NCBI GenBank assembly: GCA_902590695.1
Contig: CACIXR010000003.1
Location: 1-48,134, forward strand
Direction: 5' to 3'
From: an uncultured Alphaproteobacteria bacterium
Lineage (GTDB): Bacteria; Pseudomonadota; Alphaproteobacteria; HIMB59; GCA-002718135
Length of the DNA stretch: 48,134 nt
In this document: piece by piece, positions 29,896-40,489 of the stretch
Layout: each line of letters begins with the position of its first letter
Position numbering within the stretch: position 1 is the first letter of the stretch
The notes under the pieces: generated by a model
What the model was told of the DNA's origin: nothing
The model's database searches: none
Seen by the model: the letters and a program-made list of their open reading frames with translations, nothing else
Translations under genes and position numbers: made by a program

Positions 29896-32800
29896 CATAA
29901 ATAAAATATTAATAGTAGGTGCAGGTCCTATAGTTATTGGTCAAGCTTGTGAATTTGATTACTCGGGTGCTCAGGCATGTAAATCTCTCAAAGATGAAGG
30001 TTATAAAATTGTATTAATTAATTCAAATCCTGCAACAATAATGACTGATCCAGAATTAGCTGATCAAACTTATATTGAACCTATTACTAAAGAATTTGTA
30101 GAAAAAATAATCGAAATTGAAAAACCAGATGCTCTTCTACCAACAATGGGAGGGCAAACTGCTTTAAATGTTTCGATGGAACTTTTTAACAATCGTATAC
30201 TTGAAAAACACGGAGTAATAATGATTGGAGCTAACCCAACAGCAATCGAATTAGCTGAGGATAGGCAAAAATTTAAAGATGCTATGAAAGAAATTGGTCT
30301 AAGCTGTCCTAAAAGTTACGTGGTTAAAACTATTGAAGAGTCAGAAAGAGTAAAAAATGAATTAAATTTACCTCTTGTCATAAGACCAAGTTTTACACTT
30401 GGAGGTACCGGAGGTGGTGTTGCCTATGATAATGATGATTTTATTGATTTATGTAATAGGGGTTTAAATGCTAGCCCAACAAATCAAATACTTATTGAAA
30501 AATCCGTTTCAGGTTGGAAAGAATTTGAGATGGAAGTTGTTAGAGATAATAAAGATAATTGTATTATTGTTTGCTCAATTGAAAATGTTGATCCAATGGG
30601 TGTTCATACAGGAGATAGCATTACAGTAGCTCCATCCTTAACATTAACTGATAAAGAATATCAAATTTTAAGGAATGCTAGCATTAAAGTTCTCAGAAAA
30701 ATTGGTGTGGATACTGGTGGCTCAAATGTTCAATTTGCAATAAATCCTAAAGATGGAGAAATTAATGTAATTGAAATGAATCCAAGAGTTAGTAGATCTT
30801 CTGCATTAGCGTCAAAAGCTACAGGTTTTCCAATAGCAAAAATTGCTGCAAAATTAGCCGTAGGTTATACTTTGGATGAACTTGAAAATGATATTACTAC
30901 GACGACACCAGCGAGTTTTGAACCAACTATTGATTATGTAGTAACTAAAATTCCAAGATTTACTTTTGAAAAATTTGTTGGTGCTAATTCTGACTTAACG
31001 ACATCAATGAAATCAGTTGGTGAGGCGATGAGCATAGGTAGATCTTTTAATGAATCAATCCAAAAGGGATTTAATTCCCTTGAGTACGGTCTAACTGGCT
31101 TTGATAAACCAAAACTTAGCTCAAATGATAAAAATACAATTTTGAATGAACTTAAAATACAATCTTCTCAACGCTTGTTAGTTGTAGGAGAAGCCCTAAG
31201 GATTGGATTAACAGTAGATGAAATAAATCAAACTACAAAATATGATAAATGGTTTTTATACCAAATTAAAACAATAATTGATTTTGAAAAAATATTAAAA
31301 GAAAAGGGCCTCAACAAAGATATAATATTATATGCTAAGAAAATAGGCTTCTCAGATAGTAAGATCTCATCAATATTAAGTATTAAAGAAAAAGAATTAA
31401 GAAAATTTAGAAATAATAACTATATTAATCCTGTTTTCAGACTTGTAGATACTTGTGCAGGTGAATTCAGTTCTAAAACTCCATATCTTTATTCTACTTA
31501 CGATTGGGATTTTGAAAATACTAAATTCTGTGAAGCTAACCCTACATCAAAAGACAAAGTAATAATTCTTGGAGGTGGTCCTAATAGAATTGGTCAAGGT
31601 ATTGAATTTGATTATTGCTGTGTACATGCTGTCTATGCATTGAAAGAAAAGAACATTGAAACAATAATGATAAATTGCAACCCAGAAACAGTTTCAACTG
31701 ACTATGATACTGCTGATAGACTTTATTTTGAACCACTTTCAGCTGAAAGTGTTATTGAAATTTACAATAAAGAAAAAAGTAATGGAAATGTTCTTGGTGT
31801 GTTAGTTCAATTTGGAGGCCAGACTCCTTTAAAAATTGCAAAAGAATTAGAAGAGGCTGGAATAAAGGTTATAGGCACTTCAACTGAAGCAATAGATTTA
31901 GCTGAAGATAGAGATAAATTCAGTGAAATATTAATAAAATTAAAAATTGCTCAACCAAAAAACGCTTTTGCAAATACTGTAGCTCAAACTTTAGATAAAG
32001 CTGAAGAAATAGGATATCCTGTTTTAGTTAGACCTTCATATGTACTTGGAGGAAGGGCTATGCAAATCGCATACGATAAAGATAATTTAGAATCATTTTC
32101 TAACGAAGCTCTTGAAGCTTCTTCAAATAATGTAATTTTAATTGATGAGTATCTTGAGAATGCCAAAGAAATAGATGTAGATATAATTAGAGATAAAAAT
32201 GGAGAAATATTTGTTGCTGGGATTATGGAACACATCGAAGAGGCAGGGATTCACTCTGGAGATAGTGCGTGTTCCTTGCCTCCCTATTCAGTTAGTAAAG
32301 AAACTCAGAATAAAATAATTGAATGGGTATCAAAAATTGCCAATGAAATTAACGTTGTTGGATTAATGAATACTCAATTAGCAATTAAAGATAAAAAAAT
32401 ATATGTTTTAGAAGTAAACCCTAGAGCCAGCAGGACTGTACCATTTGTAGCCAAATCAAAGGGTATTCCAATCGCAAAAATAGCAGCAAAAGTAATGATC
32501 GGCGAAAATCTTAATTCAATTTTGAATGATTATAAAATTAATGAATTAAGAAACTTTAATGTAAAAGAATCTGTTTTTCCTTTCAATAAATTTGATGGAG
32601 TTGATCTAATATTAGGTCCTGAAATGAAATCTACAGGAGAAGTTATGGGAATAGATGAAACCTTTTTATCTTCCTATATAAAGAGCCAAATAGCCTGTGG
32701 TAATATTCTTCCATCTAAAGGAACAGTATTTATTTCAATAGATAATGATAATAAAAAGTTTATTATTGAGATAGCACAAAAGTTAAAAGAATTAGATTTT

Positions 32801-33109
32801 AATCTACTTGCAACTAAAGGGACTGCTAAATACTTAAATACTAATAATATAAAGACAAAAATAGTAAATAAAGTGAAAGAAGGTAATCCTCATGTAGTTG
32901 ATTCATTAATTAATAATGAAATTCAGCTAGTAATTAATACAACAAAAACTCAATCATCTATCAGAGATAGCTATAGTATTAGAAGGACATCATTAATGTA
33001 CAATATTCCATATTATACAACAATAGCTGGAGCAAAAGTTGCTGTAGATGCTATTGAACATATGAAAACACAAGCATTCACAATAAAAAGTCTTCAAACT
33101 ATAAATTAA
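29879..33109 (+). CDS. carB: Carbamoyl-phosphate synthase large subunit
   Basis: Catalytic subunit with two ATP-grasp halves, 1076 residues from ATG 29879; an open frame reaches further up inside carA, but the family start is [18 protein letters not shown]. The N-half shows [23 protein letters not shown] and [20 protein letters not shown]. The C-half repeats these as [25 protein letters not shown] and [20 protein letters not shown]. The MGS-like allosteric domain closes the protein ([12 protein letters not shown]). Full length and intact. Transcribed with carA and followed by greA after 40 bases. Confidence 0.98.
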   Translation: MPKRTDINKILIVGAGPIVIGQACEFDYSGAQACKSLKDEGYKIVLINSNPATIMTDPELADQTYIEPITKEFVEKIIEIEKPDALLPTMGGQTALNVSMELFNNRILEKHGVIMIGANPTAIELAEDRQKFKDAMKEIGLSCPKSYVVKTIEESERVKNELNLPLVIRPSFTLGGTGGGVAYDNDDFIDLCNRGLNASPTNQILIEKSVSGWKEFEMEVVRDNKDNCIIVCSIENVDPMGVHTGDSITVAPSLTLTDKEYQILRNASIKVLRKIGVDTGGSNVQFAINPKDGEINVIEMNPRVSRSSALASKATGFPIAKIAAKLAVGYTLDELENDITTTTPASFEPTIDYVVTKIPRFTFEKFVGANSDLTTSMKSVGEAMSIGRSFNESIQKGFNSLEYGLTGFDKPKLSSNDKNTILNELKIQSSQRLLVVGEALRIGLTVDEINQTTKYDKWFLYQIKTIIDFEKILKEKGLNKDIILYAKKIGFSDSKISSILSIKEKELRKFRNNNYINPVFRLVDTCAGEFSSKTPYLYSTYDWDFENTKFCEANPTSKDKVIILGGGPNRIGQGIEFDYCCVHAVYALKEKNIETIMINCNPETVSTDYDTADRLYFEPLSAESVIEIYNKEKSNGNVLGVLVQFGGQTPLKIAKELEEAGIKVIGTSTEAIDLAEDRDKFSEILIKLKIAQPKNAFANTVAQTLDKAEEIGYPVLVRPSYVLGGRAMQIAYDKDNLESFSNEALEASSNNVILIDEYLENAKEIDVDIIRDKNGEIFVAGIMEHIEEAGIHSGDSACSLPPYSVSKETQNKIIEWVSKIANEINVVGLMNTQLAIKDKKIYVLEVNPRASRTVPFVAKSKGIPIAKIAAKVMIGENLNSILNDYKINELRNFNVKESVFPFNKFDGVDLILGPEMKSTGEVMGIDETFLSSYIKSQIACGNILPSKGTVFISIDNDNKKFIIEIAQKLKELDFNLLATKGTAKYLNTNNIKTKIVNKVKEGNPHVVDSLINNEIQLVINTTKTQSSIRDSYSIRRTSLMYNIPYYTTIAGAKVAVDAIEHMKTQAFTIKSLQTIN

Positions 33110-33149
33110 TTTTATTGACTATAAAAAATAAATAAATCATCATGATTAT

Positions 33150-33623
33150 ATGAATAAAATTCCTATGACTGCTGAGGGTTATAAAAAATTACAAGATGAA
33201 TTAAAAAAATTAACCTCTGAAGATAGACCAAAAATAATTGAAGCAATTGCCGAGGCTAGAAGCCATGGTGATTTATCTGAAAATGCAGAATATCAATATG
33301 CTAAAGAACAACAAAGTTTAATTGAAGGAAGAATTATAGATTTAGAGAGTGCTATTAGTAAAGCAGAGGTAATAGATGTTAAATCTGTTGAAGGAGACGA
33401 TATTAGATTTGGGGCAACAGTTGAAATAGAAGATGATGAAAGTGGAGAAAAACAACAATATCAGATTGTTGGTGAATATGAATCAGATATTGAAAATAAA
33501 AAACTTTCAATTACTAGTCCATTAGCAAGAGGCTTGATTGGTAAAACAGAAGAAGACAATGTTGAAATCAATAGTCCAAAAGGTTTAAAAAGTTATACAA
33601 TATTATCAGTAAAATACATTTGA
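33150..33623 (+). CDS. greA: Transcription elongation factor GreA
   Basis: Rescues backtracked RNA polymerase by stimulating transcript cleavage. The 157-residue protein has the N-terminal coiled coil beginning MTAEGYKKLQDELKKL, with the acidic tip that enters the polymerase channel (GDLSENAEYQYAKEQQ), then the C-terminal FKBP-like domain (FGATVEIEDDESGEKQQYQIVG; SPLARGLIGKTEEDNVEI). Standard length. The carAB-greA linkage is frequent in alphaproteobacteria. Its stop overlaps the TTG start of the next gene. Confidence 0.97.
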   Translation: MNKIPMTAEGYKKLQDELKKLTSEDRPKIIEAIAEARSHGDLSENAEYQYAKEQQSLIEGRIIDLESAISKAEVIDVKSVEGDDIRFGATVEIEDDESGEKQQYQIVGEYESDIENKKLSITSPLARGLIGKTEEDNVEINSPKGLKSYTILSVKYI

Positions 33624-34576
33624 ACATAGACAATCCTAAAATCTGGTCATTAACTGATGGTTCACAAGGAATGATAAGTCAGACTAAAGGTCTAGCAAAT
33701 GAATTAAGTATATATATTAAAGAAGTTAAAACTGAAATAATTTTTCCTTGGAATAGATTACAACCTGGGATACTTCCTGTTTTTAGTTGGATATTCAAAA
33801 ATAAGTTACCTACAAACGAAATACCTGATGTGGTTATTAGTTGTGGAAGAAAAAGTGTTTACTTATCAGTCTATCTTAAAAAAAAATATCCTAATATTAT
33901 TAATATTCATATTCAGAACCCAAAAATTTCTTCAAAATACTTTTCATTTGTTATTGCTCCAAATCATGATGGTTTATATGGTGAAAATATAATCAATTCA
34001 ACAGGTGCAATACATCATTTTAAAAAAAATAATAGTTTAAAAAATCATTATGAAATTAATACAAAAAATTTGATTACATGTATTATTGGAGGTGAAAATA
34101 ATCACTATAATTTCTCAAAAGAAAATACTTTGGATCTTTGCGAGAGAATAAAAAAAATAAAGAACTTTAATAATAAAGAAATTTTAGTTATTACCTCGAG
34201 AAGAACTAATCAAGAAATTAAATATATTTTAAAAAAAGAATTGAAATCTATATCTATATTATGGTTTGGAGAAGGAAAGAATCCATACGAATTTGCTCTT
34301 AATAATTCTAGTTATTTTATTATTACTTCTGACTCAACCTCTATGATTTCTGAAGCAAGTATATCTGGTAAACCAATTTATGTTTATCAATTACCAATGA
34401 AGAGAAAAAGTAAAAGATTTATAAGATTTCATGAAGAATTTAAAAAAATGAATATAACAAGAGATTTAAATAGTTTAGACAAATTAGAAAATTGGACATA
34501 TACGAAACTACAGGAAAGCGAAAGAATCGCTGGAATTATAAAAAAAAGAATTATAGAAAGGAATAATGAATCTTGA
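33620..34576 (+). CDS. ELM1/DUF1022-family putative glycosyltransferase, TTG start
   Basis: A 318-residue member of the family named after plant mitochondrial fission factor ELM1, common in alphaproteobacteria. Recognisable parts are IWSLTDGSQGMISQTKGLANEL at the N-terminus, PDVVISCGRKSVYLSVYLKK, and a glycosyltransferase-B-like C-terminal half (CIIGGENNHYNFS; TSDSTSMISEASISGKPIYVY). Bacterial members are thought to act on cell-envelope sugars, but this is unproven. The start is TTG at 33620, overlapping the greA stop (TTGA); the frame has no ATG near the N-terminal motif. It overlaps the following oxygenase gene by 11 bases. Confidence 0.85.
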   Translation: MNIDNPKIWSLTDGSQGMISQTKGLANELSIYIKEVKTEIIFPWNRLQPGILPVFSWIFKNKLPTNEIPDVVISCGRKSVYLSVYLKKKYPNIINIHIQNPKISSKYFSFVIAPNHDGLYGENIINSTGAIHHFKKNNSLKNHYEINTKNLITCIIGGENNHYNFSKENTLDLCERIKKIKNFNNKEILVITSRRTNQEIKYILKKELKSISILWFGEGKNPYEFALNNSSYFIITSDSTSMISEASISGKPIYVYQLPMKRKSKRFIRFHEEFKKMNITRDLNSLDKLENWTYTKLQESERIAGIIKKRIIERNNES

Positions 34577-35186
34577 GAATTTAGCTCATGCAGATTTTCC
34601 CTTTAATCATTGGGTATTTAGTAATTGCTTAGAGGAAGGTGCATTAGATGAAATTTCTTTTAGTAACATTCCATCAGGAGACAGAATGTATGATGGGACT
34701 AGGGCTGCCGATCATACAGGACAGGGAGTGGATGGTAAATTAAGACTTTTTATAACAAAAAATAATTGTCAAAATTTTCCATATCTAACAAAATTAATTC
34801 AATCTTTACAAAGTAAAGAGATGGTTAACAAAATATCAAGAATAATTGATAAAGATTTATCAAATTCATATGTCAGACTGGAAGTAATTGGAGATAAAAA
34901 AGGATTTTGGCTAAAACCACATAAAGATATTTCAGAAAAATTAATGACGATGATGGTTTGGGCAAACCCATATAATGAAGCATCAAATTTGGGAACTGAT
35001 TTATATGATAAAAATTTTAAATTAGTTAAAACAATTGAGTATATTCATAATAGTGGTTATTTTTTTTCTTCAGGGGATGATACTTGGCATGGACTTGAAT
35101 TAAAGGAGATTCAAAAAGAGAGAAGATGTATTCAAATAAATTATGTTACTTTTAATACAGATTGGCCAGTTGAAAAAAATGACTAA
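34566..35186 (+). CDS. 2-oxoglutarate/Fe(II)-dependent oxygenase
   Basis: A 206-residue protein with the prolyl-4-hydroxylase-like iron motif: H119-K-D121 in WLKPHKDISEKL, distal H175 in DTWHGLE, and an Arg near 186 (ERRCIQINYV) for 2-oxoglutarate. The central double-stranded beta-helix strands are visible (LMTMMVWANPY; GYFFSSGDD). It overlaps the ELM1-family gene by 11 bases, so the two are co-expressed and might act on the same envelope or glycan target. The substrate is unknown; a protein, sugar or nucleotide-sugar is possible. Confidence 0.82.
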   Translation: MNLENLAHADFPFNHWVFSNCLEEGALDEISFSNIPSGDRMYDGTRAADHTGQGVDGKLRLFITKNNCQNFPYLTKLIQSLQSKEMVNKISRIIDKDLSNSYVRLEVIGDKKGFWLKPHKDISEKLMTMMVWANPYNEASNLGTDLYDKNFKLVKTIEYIHNSGYFFSSGDDTWHGLELKEIQKERRCIQINYVTFNTDWPVEKND

Positions 35187-35203
35187 ATTATTAATTTAAT
35201 CAT

Positions 35204-36145
35204 ATGACTGAGAAAATAGAAAATGATGTCTTAATTATTGGATCTGGACCAGCAGGCTATACTGCTGCGATCTATGCAGCAAGGGCAAATTTAAAGCCCC
35301 ATTTGGTTTCAGGTTTAGAACCAGGGGGCCAACTAACTATCACTACAGATGTAGAAAACTATCCGGGATTCGAAAATGTTATTCAGGGTCCTTGGCTTAT
35401 GGAACAAATGAAAGAGCAAGCTGTAAAAGTAGGAACTATTTTTCATAACGATATTGTAACTTCAGTAAATTTTGAAAAAAATCCGTTTACTTCCAAAACT
35501 GAGTCAGGAAAAGAATTTTTATCCAAATCAATAATTATTGCAACAGGTGCTCAAGCAAGATGGTTGAATTTAGAAAGTGAAAAAAAATTTAAAGGATTTG
35601 GTATTTCTGCTTGTGCAACTTGCGATGGATTTTTCTTCAAAGATCAGCAAGTAGCAGTTATAGGTGGGGGTAATAGTGCAGTAGAGGAAGCAATGTTTTT
35701 GACTAAATTTGCTTCAAAAGTTTTGCTAATCCATAGAAGAGATAGTTTGCGAGCAGAAAAAATTTTACAAGAAAGATTATTTAACAATAAAAAGATTGAA
35801 GTAATTTGGAACAACAAGGTTTCTGAATTTGTTGGAGAAGAAAATCCAAATGTATTAAAAAAAATAATTTTAGAAAATACATTAGATGGTACCAAAACGA
35901 CTATAGATATAAATGGTGCATTTATAGCAATCGGACATGATCCTGCTACATCGCTATTTATTGATAAGTTAAAAATGGATAAGGAGAATTATATAATTAC
36001 TAAACCAGATAGTACTGAAACAAGTATTAAAGGAGTCTTTGCAGCTGGCGATGTAAAAGATAAAATATATAGACAGGCTGTAACTGCCGCTGGTATGGGT
36101 TGTATGGCTGCTTTAGAGGCGGAAAAATATATAGGAGAAAATTAA
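35204..36145 (+). CDS. trxB: Thioredoxin reductase
   Basis: NADPH-dependent flavoenzyme that keeps thioredoxin reduced. The 313-residue protein has the FAD-binding GSGPAGYTAAIYAARA, GGQLTITTDVENYPGF, the redox-active disulfide CATC within SACATCDGFFF, the NADPH-binding GGGNSAVEEAMFLTKFA, and the C-terminal FAD motif GVFAAGDVKDKIYRQAVTAAG. Length and motif order are standard. Its stop codon directly adjoins the stop of rpmJ on the other strand with no bases between. Confidence 0.97.
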   Translation: MTEKIENDVLIIGSGPAGYTAAIYAARANLKPHLVSGLEPGGQLTITTDVENYPGFENVIQGPWLMEQMKEQAVKVGTIFHNDIVTSVNFEKNPFTSKTESGKEFLSKSIIIATGAQARWLNLESEKKFKGFGISACATCDGFFFKDQQVAVIGGGNSAVEEAMFLTKFASKVLLIHRRDSLRAEKILQERLFNNKKIEVIWNNKVSEFVGEENPNVLKKIILENTLDGTKTTIDINGAFIAIGHDPATSLFIDKLKMDKENYIITKPDSTETSIKGVFAAGDVKDKIYRQAVTAAGMGCMAALEAEKYIGEN

Positions 36146-36271
36146 TTAACCCTGTCGTGCTTTCATTCTGGGATTTTTTTTGTTAATTACATAAATCCTG
36201 CCTTTCCTACGAACGACTTTACAATCCTTATCCCTAGTTTTGGAAGTTTTTAATGAACATTTAACTTTCAT
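36146..36271 (-). CDS. rpmJ: 50S ribosomal protein L36 (bL36)
   Basis: Small 41-codon gene. Translation of the minus strand from ATG 36271 gives [20 protein letters not shown], then [20 protein letters not shown] plus a final Gly, the alphaproteobacterial type of L36 that lacks the four-residue zinc ribbon. A TTGACA box lies 31-36 bases before the start (36302-36307). It is convergent with trxB, the two stop codons touching, and divergent from the gamma-glutamyltransferase gene. Position apart from the main ribosomal operons is usual for this type. Identity is secure despite the size. Confidence 0.95.
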   Translation of the reverse strand: MKVKCSLKTSKTRDKDCKVVRRKGRIYVINKKNPRMKARQG

Positions 36272-36285
36272 AAAAAGCGCTTTAA

Positions 36286-36304
36286 ATTCTGGGATTTGTT
36301 TTGT
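36286..36304 (-). repeat. Near-exact copy of an rpmJ 3'-end segment upstream of rpmJ
   Basis: The 19 bases at 36286-36304 repeat 36165-36183 (inside the 3' end of rpmJ) with a single mismatch, in the same orientation and 121 bases away. On the minus strand both contain AAATCCCAGAAT, which in rpmJ encodes part of NKKNPRM. The upstream copy overlaps the region between the -35 box and the rpmJ start. It may be a relic of a local duplication or a regulatory mimic; chance cannot be excluded. Confidence 0.5.
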
Positions 36305-36328
36305 CAAACATATATTGTCTGAATTAAT

Positions 36329-37915
36329 ATGAGAAAGTTATCTTACCCAGGAAGATCTAATGTTTTAGCTCAAAATGGTATGGTGGCAACATCAAATCCA
36401 TTAAGTTCCATGGTGGCTATTAATGTACTTCAAAAAGGTGGAAATGCTGTTGATGCTGCTATCGCGGCTTCAGCTGTTCAAGCTGTAGTATGTCCAAGCG
36501 CAACAGGTATCGGTGGGGATTGTTTTGCAATTATTTCGATGAATGGGAAAAAACCAATTGCTGTAAACGGGTCTGGAATTGCTCCTAAAAAAGCAAATTT
36601 ACAGTTTTATAAAGATAATAAAATAAAAAATATTGGTTTAACAAGTCCACATTCAGTCACTATTCCTGGAGCAGTTCATGCATGGTGTTCTATGCATGAA
36701 AAATTTGGAAGAATTGATTTTAATGAAGTTTTAAATGGTGCAGAAAATTTTGCTAGAAAAGGATTTCCTGTTCATGAAGTTGAAGCTATTGAATGGAAAG
36801 AGAATGAAAAAAAACTTAGAAAAAATTCTAATTCTAAAAGATTATTTTTAAATGCAAATCATAGTTATAGTTACGGTGAAGTTTTTAAGAATATTCCTTT
36901 AGCAAATACCTTAAGAATCATCTCAAAAAATAAAATTAAAGGATTTTATCAAAGTGAAATAACTGAAGACATGGTTAAGACACTAAATAAACTTGGAGGA
37001 CTGCATACAGAAGAAGATTTCTATAATCAAAAAACGTTATTTTCAAAAACAATAACAAATTCATATAGAAATTTAAAAATACATCAATGCCCCTTAAATA
37101 GTCCTGGATTAGTTGTTTTGATGATGATGGCAATGACGGAAAAATTAAATATCAAAAAATACCATCCTTCAAGTTTTGAAAGATATCATCTTCAAGCTGA
37201 AATTTCAAAAATATGTTTTGAGGTTAAGGAAACAATATTTGGTGATCCTAATTTTAATAATATAAATATAAAAGATTATTTAAGTAATGAATATATAAGC
37301 TCTTTATGTTCTAGAATAAATAAAAATAAAATTTATTCTTCAAAAAAAGGCTATGTAACTTCTCACCCTGAAACAATATATTTAAGTGTTGTAGATAGAG
37401 ATTTGAATTCAGTATCTTTTATTAATTCAATTTGTCATGGTTTTGGAAGTGGAATTACAAGTAATAGAACTGGAATTCTTTTTCAAAATAGAGGTGTAAA
37501 TTTCAGATTAGAAGATGGTCACCCAAACTCGATTGATAGTCAAAAAAGACCACTTCATACAATAATCCCTGGCCTAATAACTAATAAGAAGGATGAGACC
37601 ATGTATTCTTATGGAGTAATGGGAGGGCAATATCAACCAATTGGTCAATCTCATCTGATTCAGAATATAATCGACTACGATATGTCAGTACAAGAAGGTT
37701 TAGATTTACCTCGAGCATTTGCTCTTAATGGTATTTTAAATGTTGAAAATTCATTAGATAATAAAATTGTAAAAAAATTACGAAATATTGGTCATAAAAT
37801 TAAAATAAATAAAAATGCTATTGGCGGTGGTCAATGTATAAAAATAGATAGAAAAAATGGAGTGCTTGTTGGAGGATCAGATCCACGAAAGGATGGTATG
37901 GCAATAGGTTACTAA
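36329..37915 (+). CDS. Gamma-glutamyltransferase-family hydrolase
   Basis: Ntn-hydrolase of the GGT family, 528 residues. The N-terminal part has [25 protein letters not shown] and [14 protein letters not shown]. The likely self-cleavage site is before the Thr of [11 protein letters not shown], which aligns with the catalytic threonine of TTHYSVVD in E. coli GGT; downstream [19 protein letters not shown] and [13 protein letters not shown] fit the small subunit. There is no signal peptide, so it should act in the cytoplasm, unlike glutathione-degrading GGT. The substrate may be another gamma-glutamyl or amide compound. Divergent from rpmJ and nearly touching convergent guaC. Confidence 0.9.
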   Translation: MRKLSYPGRSNVLAQNGMVATSNPLSSMVAINVLQKGGNAVDAAIAASAVQAVVCPSATGIGGDCFAIISMNGKKPIAVNGSGIAPKKANLQFYKDNKIKNIGLTSPHSVTIPGAVHAWCSMHEKFGRIDFNEVLNGAENFARKGFPVHEVEAIEWKENEKKLRKNSNSKRLFLNANHSYSYGEVFKNIPLANTLRIISKNKIKGFYQSEITEDMVKTLNKLGGLHTEEDFYNQKTLFSKTITNSYRNLKIHQCPLNSPGLVVLMMMAMTEKLNIKKYHPSSFERYHLQAEISKICFEVKETIFGDPNFNNINIKDYLSNEYISSLCSRINKNKIYSSKKGYVTSHPETIYLSVVDRDLNSVSFINSICHGFGSGITSNRTGILFQNRGVNFRLEDGHPNSIDSQKRPLHTIIPGLITNKKDETMYSYGVMGGQYQPIGQSHLIQNIIDYDMSVQEGLDLPRAFALNGILNVENSLDNKIVKKLRNIGHKIKINKNAIGGGQCIKIDRKNGVLVGGSDPRKDGMAIGY

Positions 37916-37916
37916 T

Positions 37917-38954
37917 TTACACTTTCCCAAAAGTGTCATTATACTGATTATTTACTCTTACAAATGTAGTACACTTACTAAGCTGCTTTAATGATGAAGC
38001 GCCAACGTATGTACAACTACTTCGTACACCTCCAAGAATATCTCTAATTGTACTATCTAGCGAATTCTTCATTTGTATTTTAACTTTTTTACCTTCAGAT
38101 GATCTATAGTTTGCAAGACCACCATAATGTTTCTCATTTGCTTCTTCAGAACTTGATCCATAAAACTCGATAAATTTAGTTCCATTTTCCTCAATTATAT
38201 CACCACCACCTTCCTTATGACCTGCTAACATTCCGCCAAGCATAACAAAGTCTGCACCAGCACCAAATCCTTTTGCAACATCACCAGGACAAGTACATCC
38301 TCCATCAGCGATAATATGCGCTCCTAATCCATGTGCTGCGTCAGCACATTCCATTACAGCACTAAGTTGTGGATACCCTACTCCTGTTTGTATTCTAGTA
38401 GTACATACACTTCCAGGACCGATACCAACTTTAACAATATCTGCCCCACTTAATACTAATTCTTGAGTCATATCTGCAGTAACAACATTACCTGCAATAA
38501 TAGTTTTTTTTGGATATTTTTTTCTTACTTCTGAAACAAAATTACTAAAATTTTCTGAATAACCATTTGCAACATCAATACATATAAATTTAAATTTTGG
38601 ATATTTTTTTAGAATTGAATTTAACCTATTGTAACTGTCTTTACTTGTGCCGCAACTAAGAGCAATTGAATCAAAGAAAATATTTCTTTTATAAATAGTT
38701 CCTATTTGATTAATGTCATGCTGTTTTGTTAAAGCAGTGATTAGTTTGTGAGAACTTAGTTTTTTTGCAACATCTATTTCACCAACACCATCCATATTAG
38801 AGGCTATTATTGGAATTCCTTTCCATGATGATCTTGAGTGTTTAAAAGTATATTTTCTATTTAAATCAACATCTTTCCTACTTTTTAAAGTACTTCTCTT
38901 TGGTCTAAAAAGGACATCTGAGTAGTCAAGTTTAATTTCTTCTTCGATTCTCAT
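37917..38954 (-). CDS. guaC: GMP reductase
   Basis: Converts GMP to IMP with NADPH for purine interconversion. The 345-residue protein starts [19 protein letters not shown] and has the catalytic cysteine loop [21 protein letters not shown] and the phosphate-binding [21 protein letters not shown], followed by [15 protein letters not shown]. The absence of a CBS domain insert and the ECADAAHG stretch separate it from IMP dehydrogenase. ATG start at 38954, 62 bases from the divergent ispA. Complete and of standard size. Confidence 0.95.
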   Translation of the reverse strand: MRIEEEIKLDYSDVLFRPKRSTLKSRKDVDLNRKYTFKHSRSSWKGIPIIASNMDGVGEIDVAKKLSSHKLITALTKQHDINQIGTIYKRNIFFDSIALSCGTSKDSYNRLNSILKKYPKFKFICIDVANGYSENFSNFVSEVRKKYPKKTIIAGNVVTADMTQELVLSGADIVKVGIGPGSVCTTRIQTGVGYPQLSAVMECADAAHGLGAHIIADGGCTCPGDVAKGFGAGADFVMLGGMLAGHKEGGGDIIEENGTKFIEFYGSSSEEANEKHYGGLANYRSSEGKKVKIQMKNSLDSTIRDILGGVRSSCTYVGASSLKQLSKCTTFVRVNNQYNDTFGKV

Positions 38955-39016
38955 AAATACATTCGCATATTTGTATTAAATAATTTAGAAATTAAAACAA
39001 ATATAAATTGTTATCT

Positions 39017-39898
39017 ATGAACTTAAATACGTTAATAAATGCAAATAAAAGAAAGTTTGATATTAAATTTAAAAAACTTTTAAAAAATAAGCTAGACAAA
39101 TCAAATTTATCAAATGCAATCTTTTATGGCTCTATGAATGGAGGAAAAAGAATAAGGCCATTTTTAGTAATGGAGTCTGCAAAAATAGCAAAAATTTCAT
39201 CAAATGATGCCTTTATCATAGCCTCATGTATTGAATGTATACATTCGTATTCCTTAATTCACGATGATTTACCATCAATGGATGATGATGATTACAGAAG
39301 AGGTAAATTAAGTACTCATAAAAAATTTAATGAAGCTACTGCAATATTAGCTGGTGATGCTTTACATAATTTAGCATTTGAATTGATCTCAGGTAATTTT
39401 AAAAATAAAAATGTTATTTCTAGATTAAATTTAATAAATTATCTTTCTTTGTGTATTGGACATAAAGGATTAGCTCTTGGTCAAGCTTTAGATTTAGAAT
39501 ATGAAAATAAAAAGTTATCTAAAAATAAAATTTTAGATATGTATTCTAGAAAAACTGGCAAGTTGTTTGAATTCTCTTTTGCTGCACCTTTTATATTAAA
39601 AGATAAAAGTAAAATAGAAATTCAATTTGCAAAAGATTATGGAATGTTATTTGGTTTAATATTTCAAATTATAGATGACTTAATCGATGAAATTGGAACT
39701 TTTAAGAAAATTGGAAAAACACCAGGTAAAGATCTTGAGCAAGGAAAAAGTACCTTACTAAAATTAATTGGTGAAAAACAAGTTACTTATTTGTGTAATA
39801 ATAAAATTAATACTTTTATAAAAAAATATAAAAATAAAATAAATCAAAATCCTATACTAATAAAAATGCTAAAATTTGGAATGGATCGACTAAATTAA
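39017..39898 (+). CDS. ispA: Farnesyl/polyprenyl diphosphate synthase
   Basis: Isoprenoid chain-elongating enzyme, 293 residues from ATG 39017 (an in-frame TTG at 39008 would add three). First Asp-rich motif DDLPSMDDDDYRRGKLSTH and second motif IIDDLIDEIG are present, with GGKRIRPFLVMES for substrate binding and GKTPGKDLEQGKSTLLKL near the end. Short-chain size fits geranyl/farnesyl diphosphate synthase IspA. It overlaps the convergent DUF2177 gene by four bases. Confidence 0.93.
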   Translation: MNLNTLINANKRKFDIKFKKLLKNKLDKSNLSNAIFYGSMNGGKRIRPFLVMESAKIAKISSNDAFIIASCIECIHSYSLIHDDLPSMDDDDYRRGKLSTHKKFNEATAILAGDALHNLAFELISGNFKNKNVISRLNLINYLSLCIGHKGLALGQALDLEYENKKLSKNKILDMYSRKTGKLFEFSFAAPFILKDKSKIEIQFAKDYGMLFGLIFQIIDDLIDEIGTFKKIGKTPGKDLEQGKSTLLKLIGEKQVTYLCNNKINTFIKKYKNKINQNPILIKMLKFGMDRLN

Positions 39899-40305
39899 AA
39901 ATGTACTATTTTTTTTGCTAAGTATAATCCAGATGTAGCTGATACAGCTGTTAGTGAACCACCCCAGAACATGTCTACGAAAGTAACAGTTGGTGACCAT
40001 CCTTTAAGTACTGCCATATTTGTTAAGTTATAAGTGCCATAAGCAACCAAACCAAATATGAAGCCAGTGTACAATGTTTTCATTAAGTTACCAGAATCAA
40101 CACAAGGTTGAATTACAACCAAAGCCATACCAAAGACATATAATATATAAAAAAGAGCAGCAGCCCACATTACAGGCTTATCAGCTAATAAATTACCTAT
40201 TAAAGGTCTATAAAAAGATTTTGTAGCAAAGCTTAGCCAAATTACGTCTATTATTAAGAAAATCAATGAAGCGATTAGAGTGGCTACTAGTAAACATTTG
40301 AACAT
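39895..40305 (-). CDS. DUF2177-family membrane protein
   Basis: A 136-residue integral membrane protein with four hydrophobic helices (LLVATLIASLIFLIIDVIWL; AALFYILYVFGMALVVI; TGFIFGLVAYGTYNLTNMAV; GGSLTAVSATSGLYLAKKI). The sequence IDVIWL near the start and YGTYNLTNMAVLKGW match the DUF2177 pattern, often found in alphaproteobacteria. Function is unknown. It ends four bases into ispA and starts 53 bases from the left repeat of the island, so it marks the outer left flank of the insertion. Confidence 0.85.
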   Translation of the reverse strand: MFKCLLVATLIASLIFLIIDVIWLSFATKSFYRPLIGNLLADKPVMWAAALFYILYVFGMALVVIQPCVDSGNLMKTLYTGFIFGLVAYGTYNLTNMAVLKGWSPTVTFVDMFWGGSLTAVSATSGLYLAKKIVHF

Positions 40306-40357
40306 ATCTTATAAATATATCATATTATTAAATTTCAAGAATATTTATTTAAATTTC

Positions 40358-40404
40358 TATGGTGGGTGTGACAGGGATTGAACCTGTGACCCCTGCCGTG
40401 TCGA
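40358..40404 (-). repeat. Left attachment repeat: displaced 3' end of tRNA-Val
   Basis: 47 bases identical to 42838-42884. On the minus strand they carry the tRNA 3' part from loop base 32 (TCGACAC ...) through the T-arm, acceptor strand and CCA. Identity stops inside the anticodon loop; the bases beyond (40405 on) do not form a tRNA. This is the pattern left when an element integrates in a tRNA gene and supplies a new 3' end. It is not a functional tRNA. Confidence 0.93.
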
Positions 40405-40446
40405 TGTAGTTATAGGTTACTAGACGATGCAAAAGTTGACCAAACC

Positions 40447-40472
40447 TTACATTTTTTTACATAAGTTTACAT
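40447..40472 (+). repeat. Three TTACAT repeats at exact 10-bp period
   Basis: TTACAT occurs at 40447-40452, 40457-40462 and 40467-40472, one helical turn apart on the same face of DNA. The block lies 43 bases inside the left attachment repeat, where integrase arm sites are found in tRNA-integrating elements. It is bracketed by an imperfect inverted pair TGACCAAACCT (40437-40447) and AGGTTGGTCA (40516-40525). It could instead be operator DNA for the methyltransferase promoter. Confidence 0.6.
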
Positions 40473-40489
40473 TTTCTTGCAAAAAGATG

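Noticed and set aside
31984-32235. Open frame antisense to carB
   Set aside because: Complement of conserved carB ATP-grasp codons; no independent support.
40358-40435. A second tRNA-Val gene or tRNA with an intron
   Set aside because: Only the 3' half is present; bases beyond the anticodon loop form no matching anticodon 5' arm, D-arm or acceptor strand. It is a displaced end.
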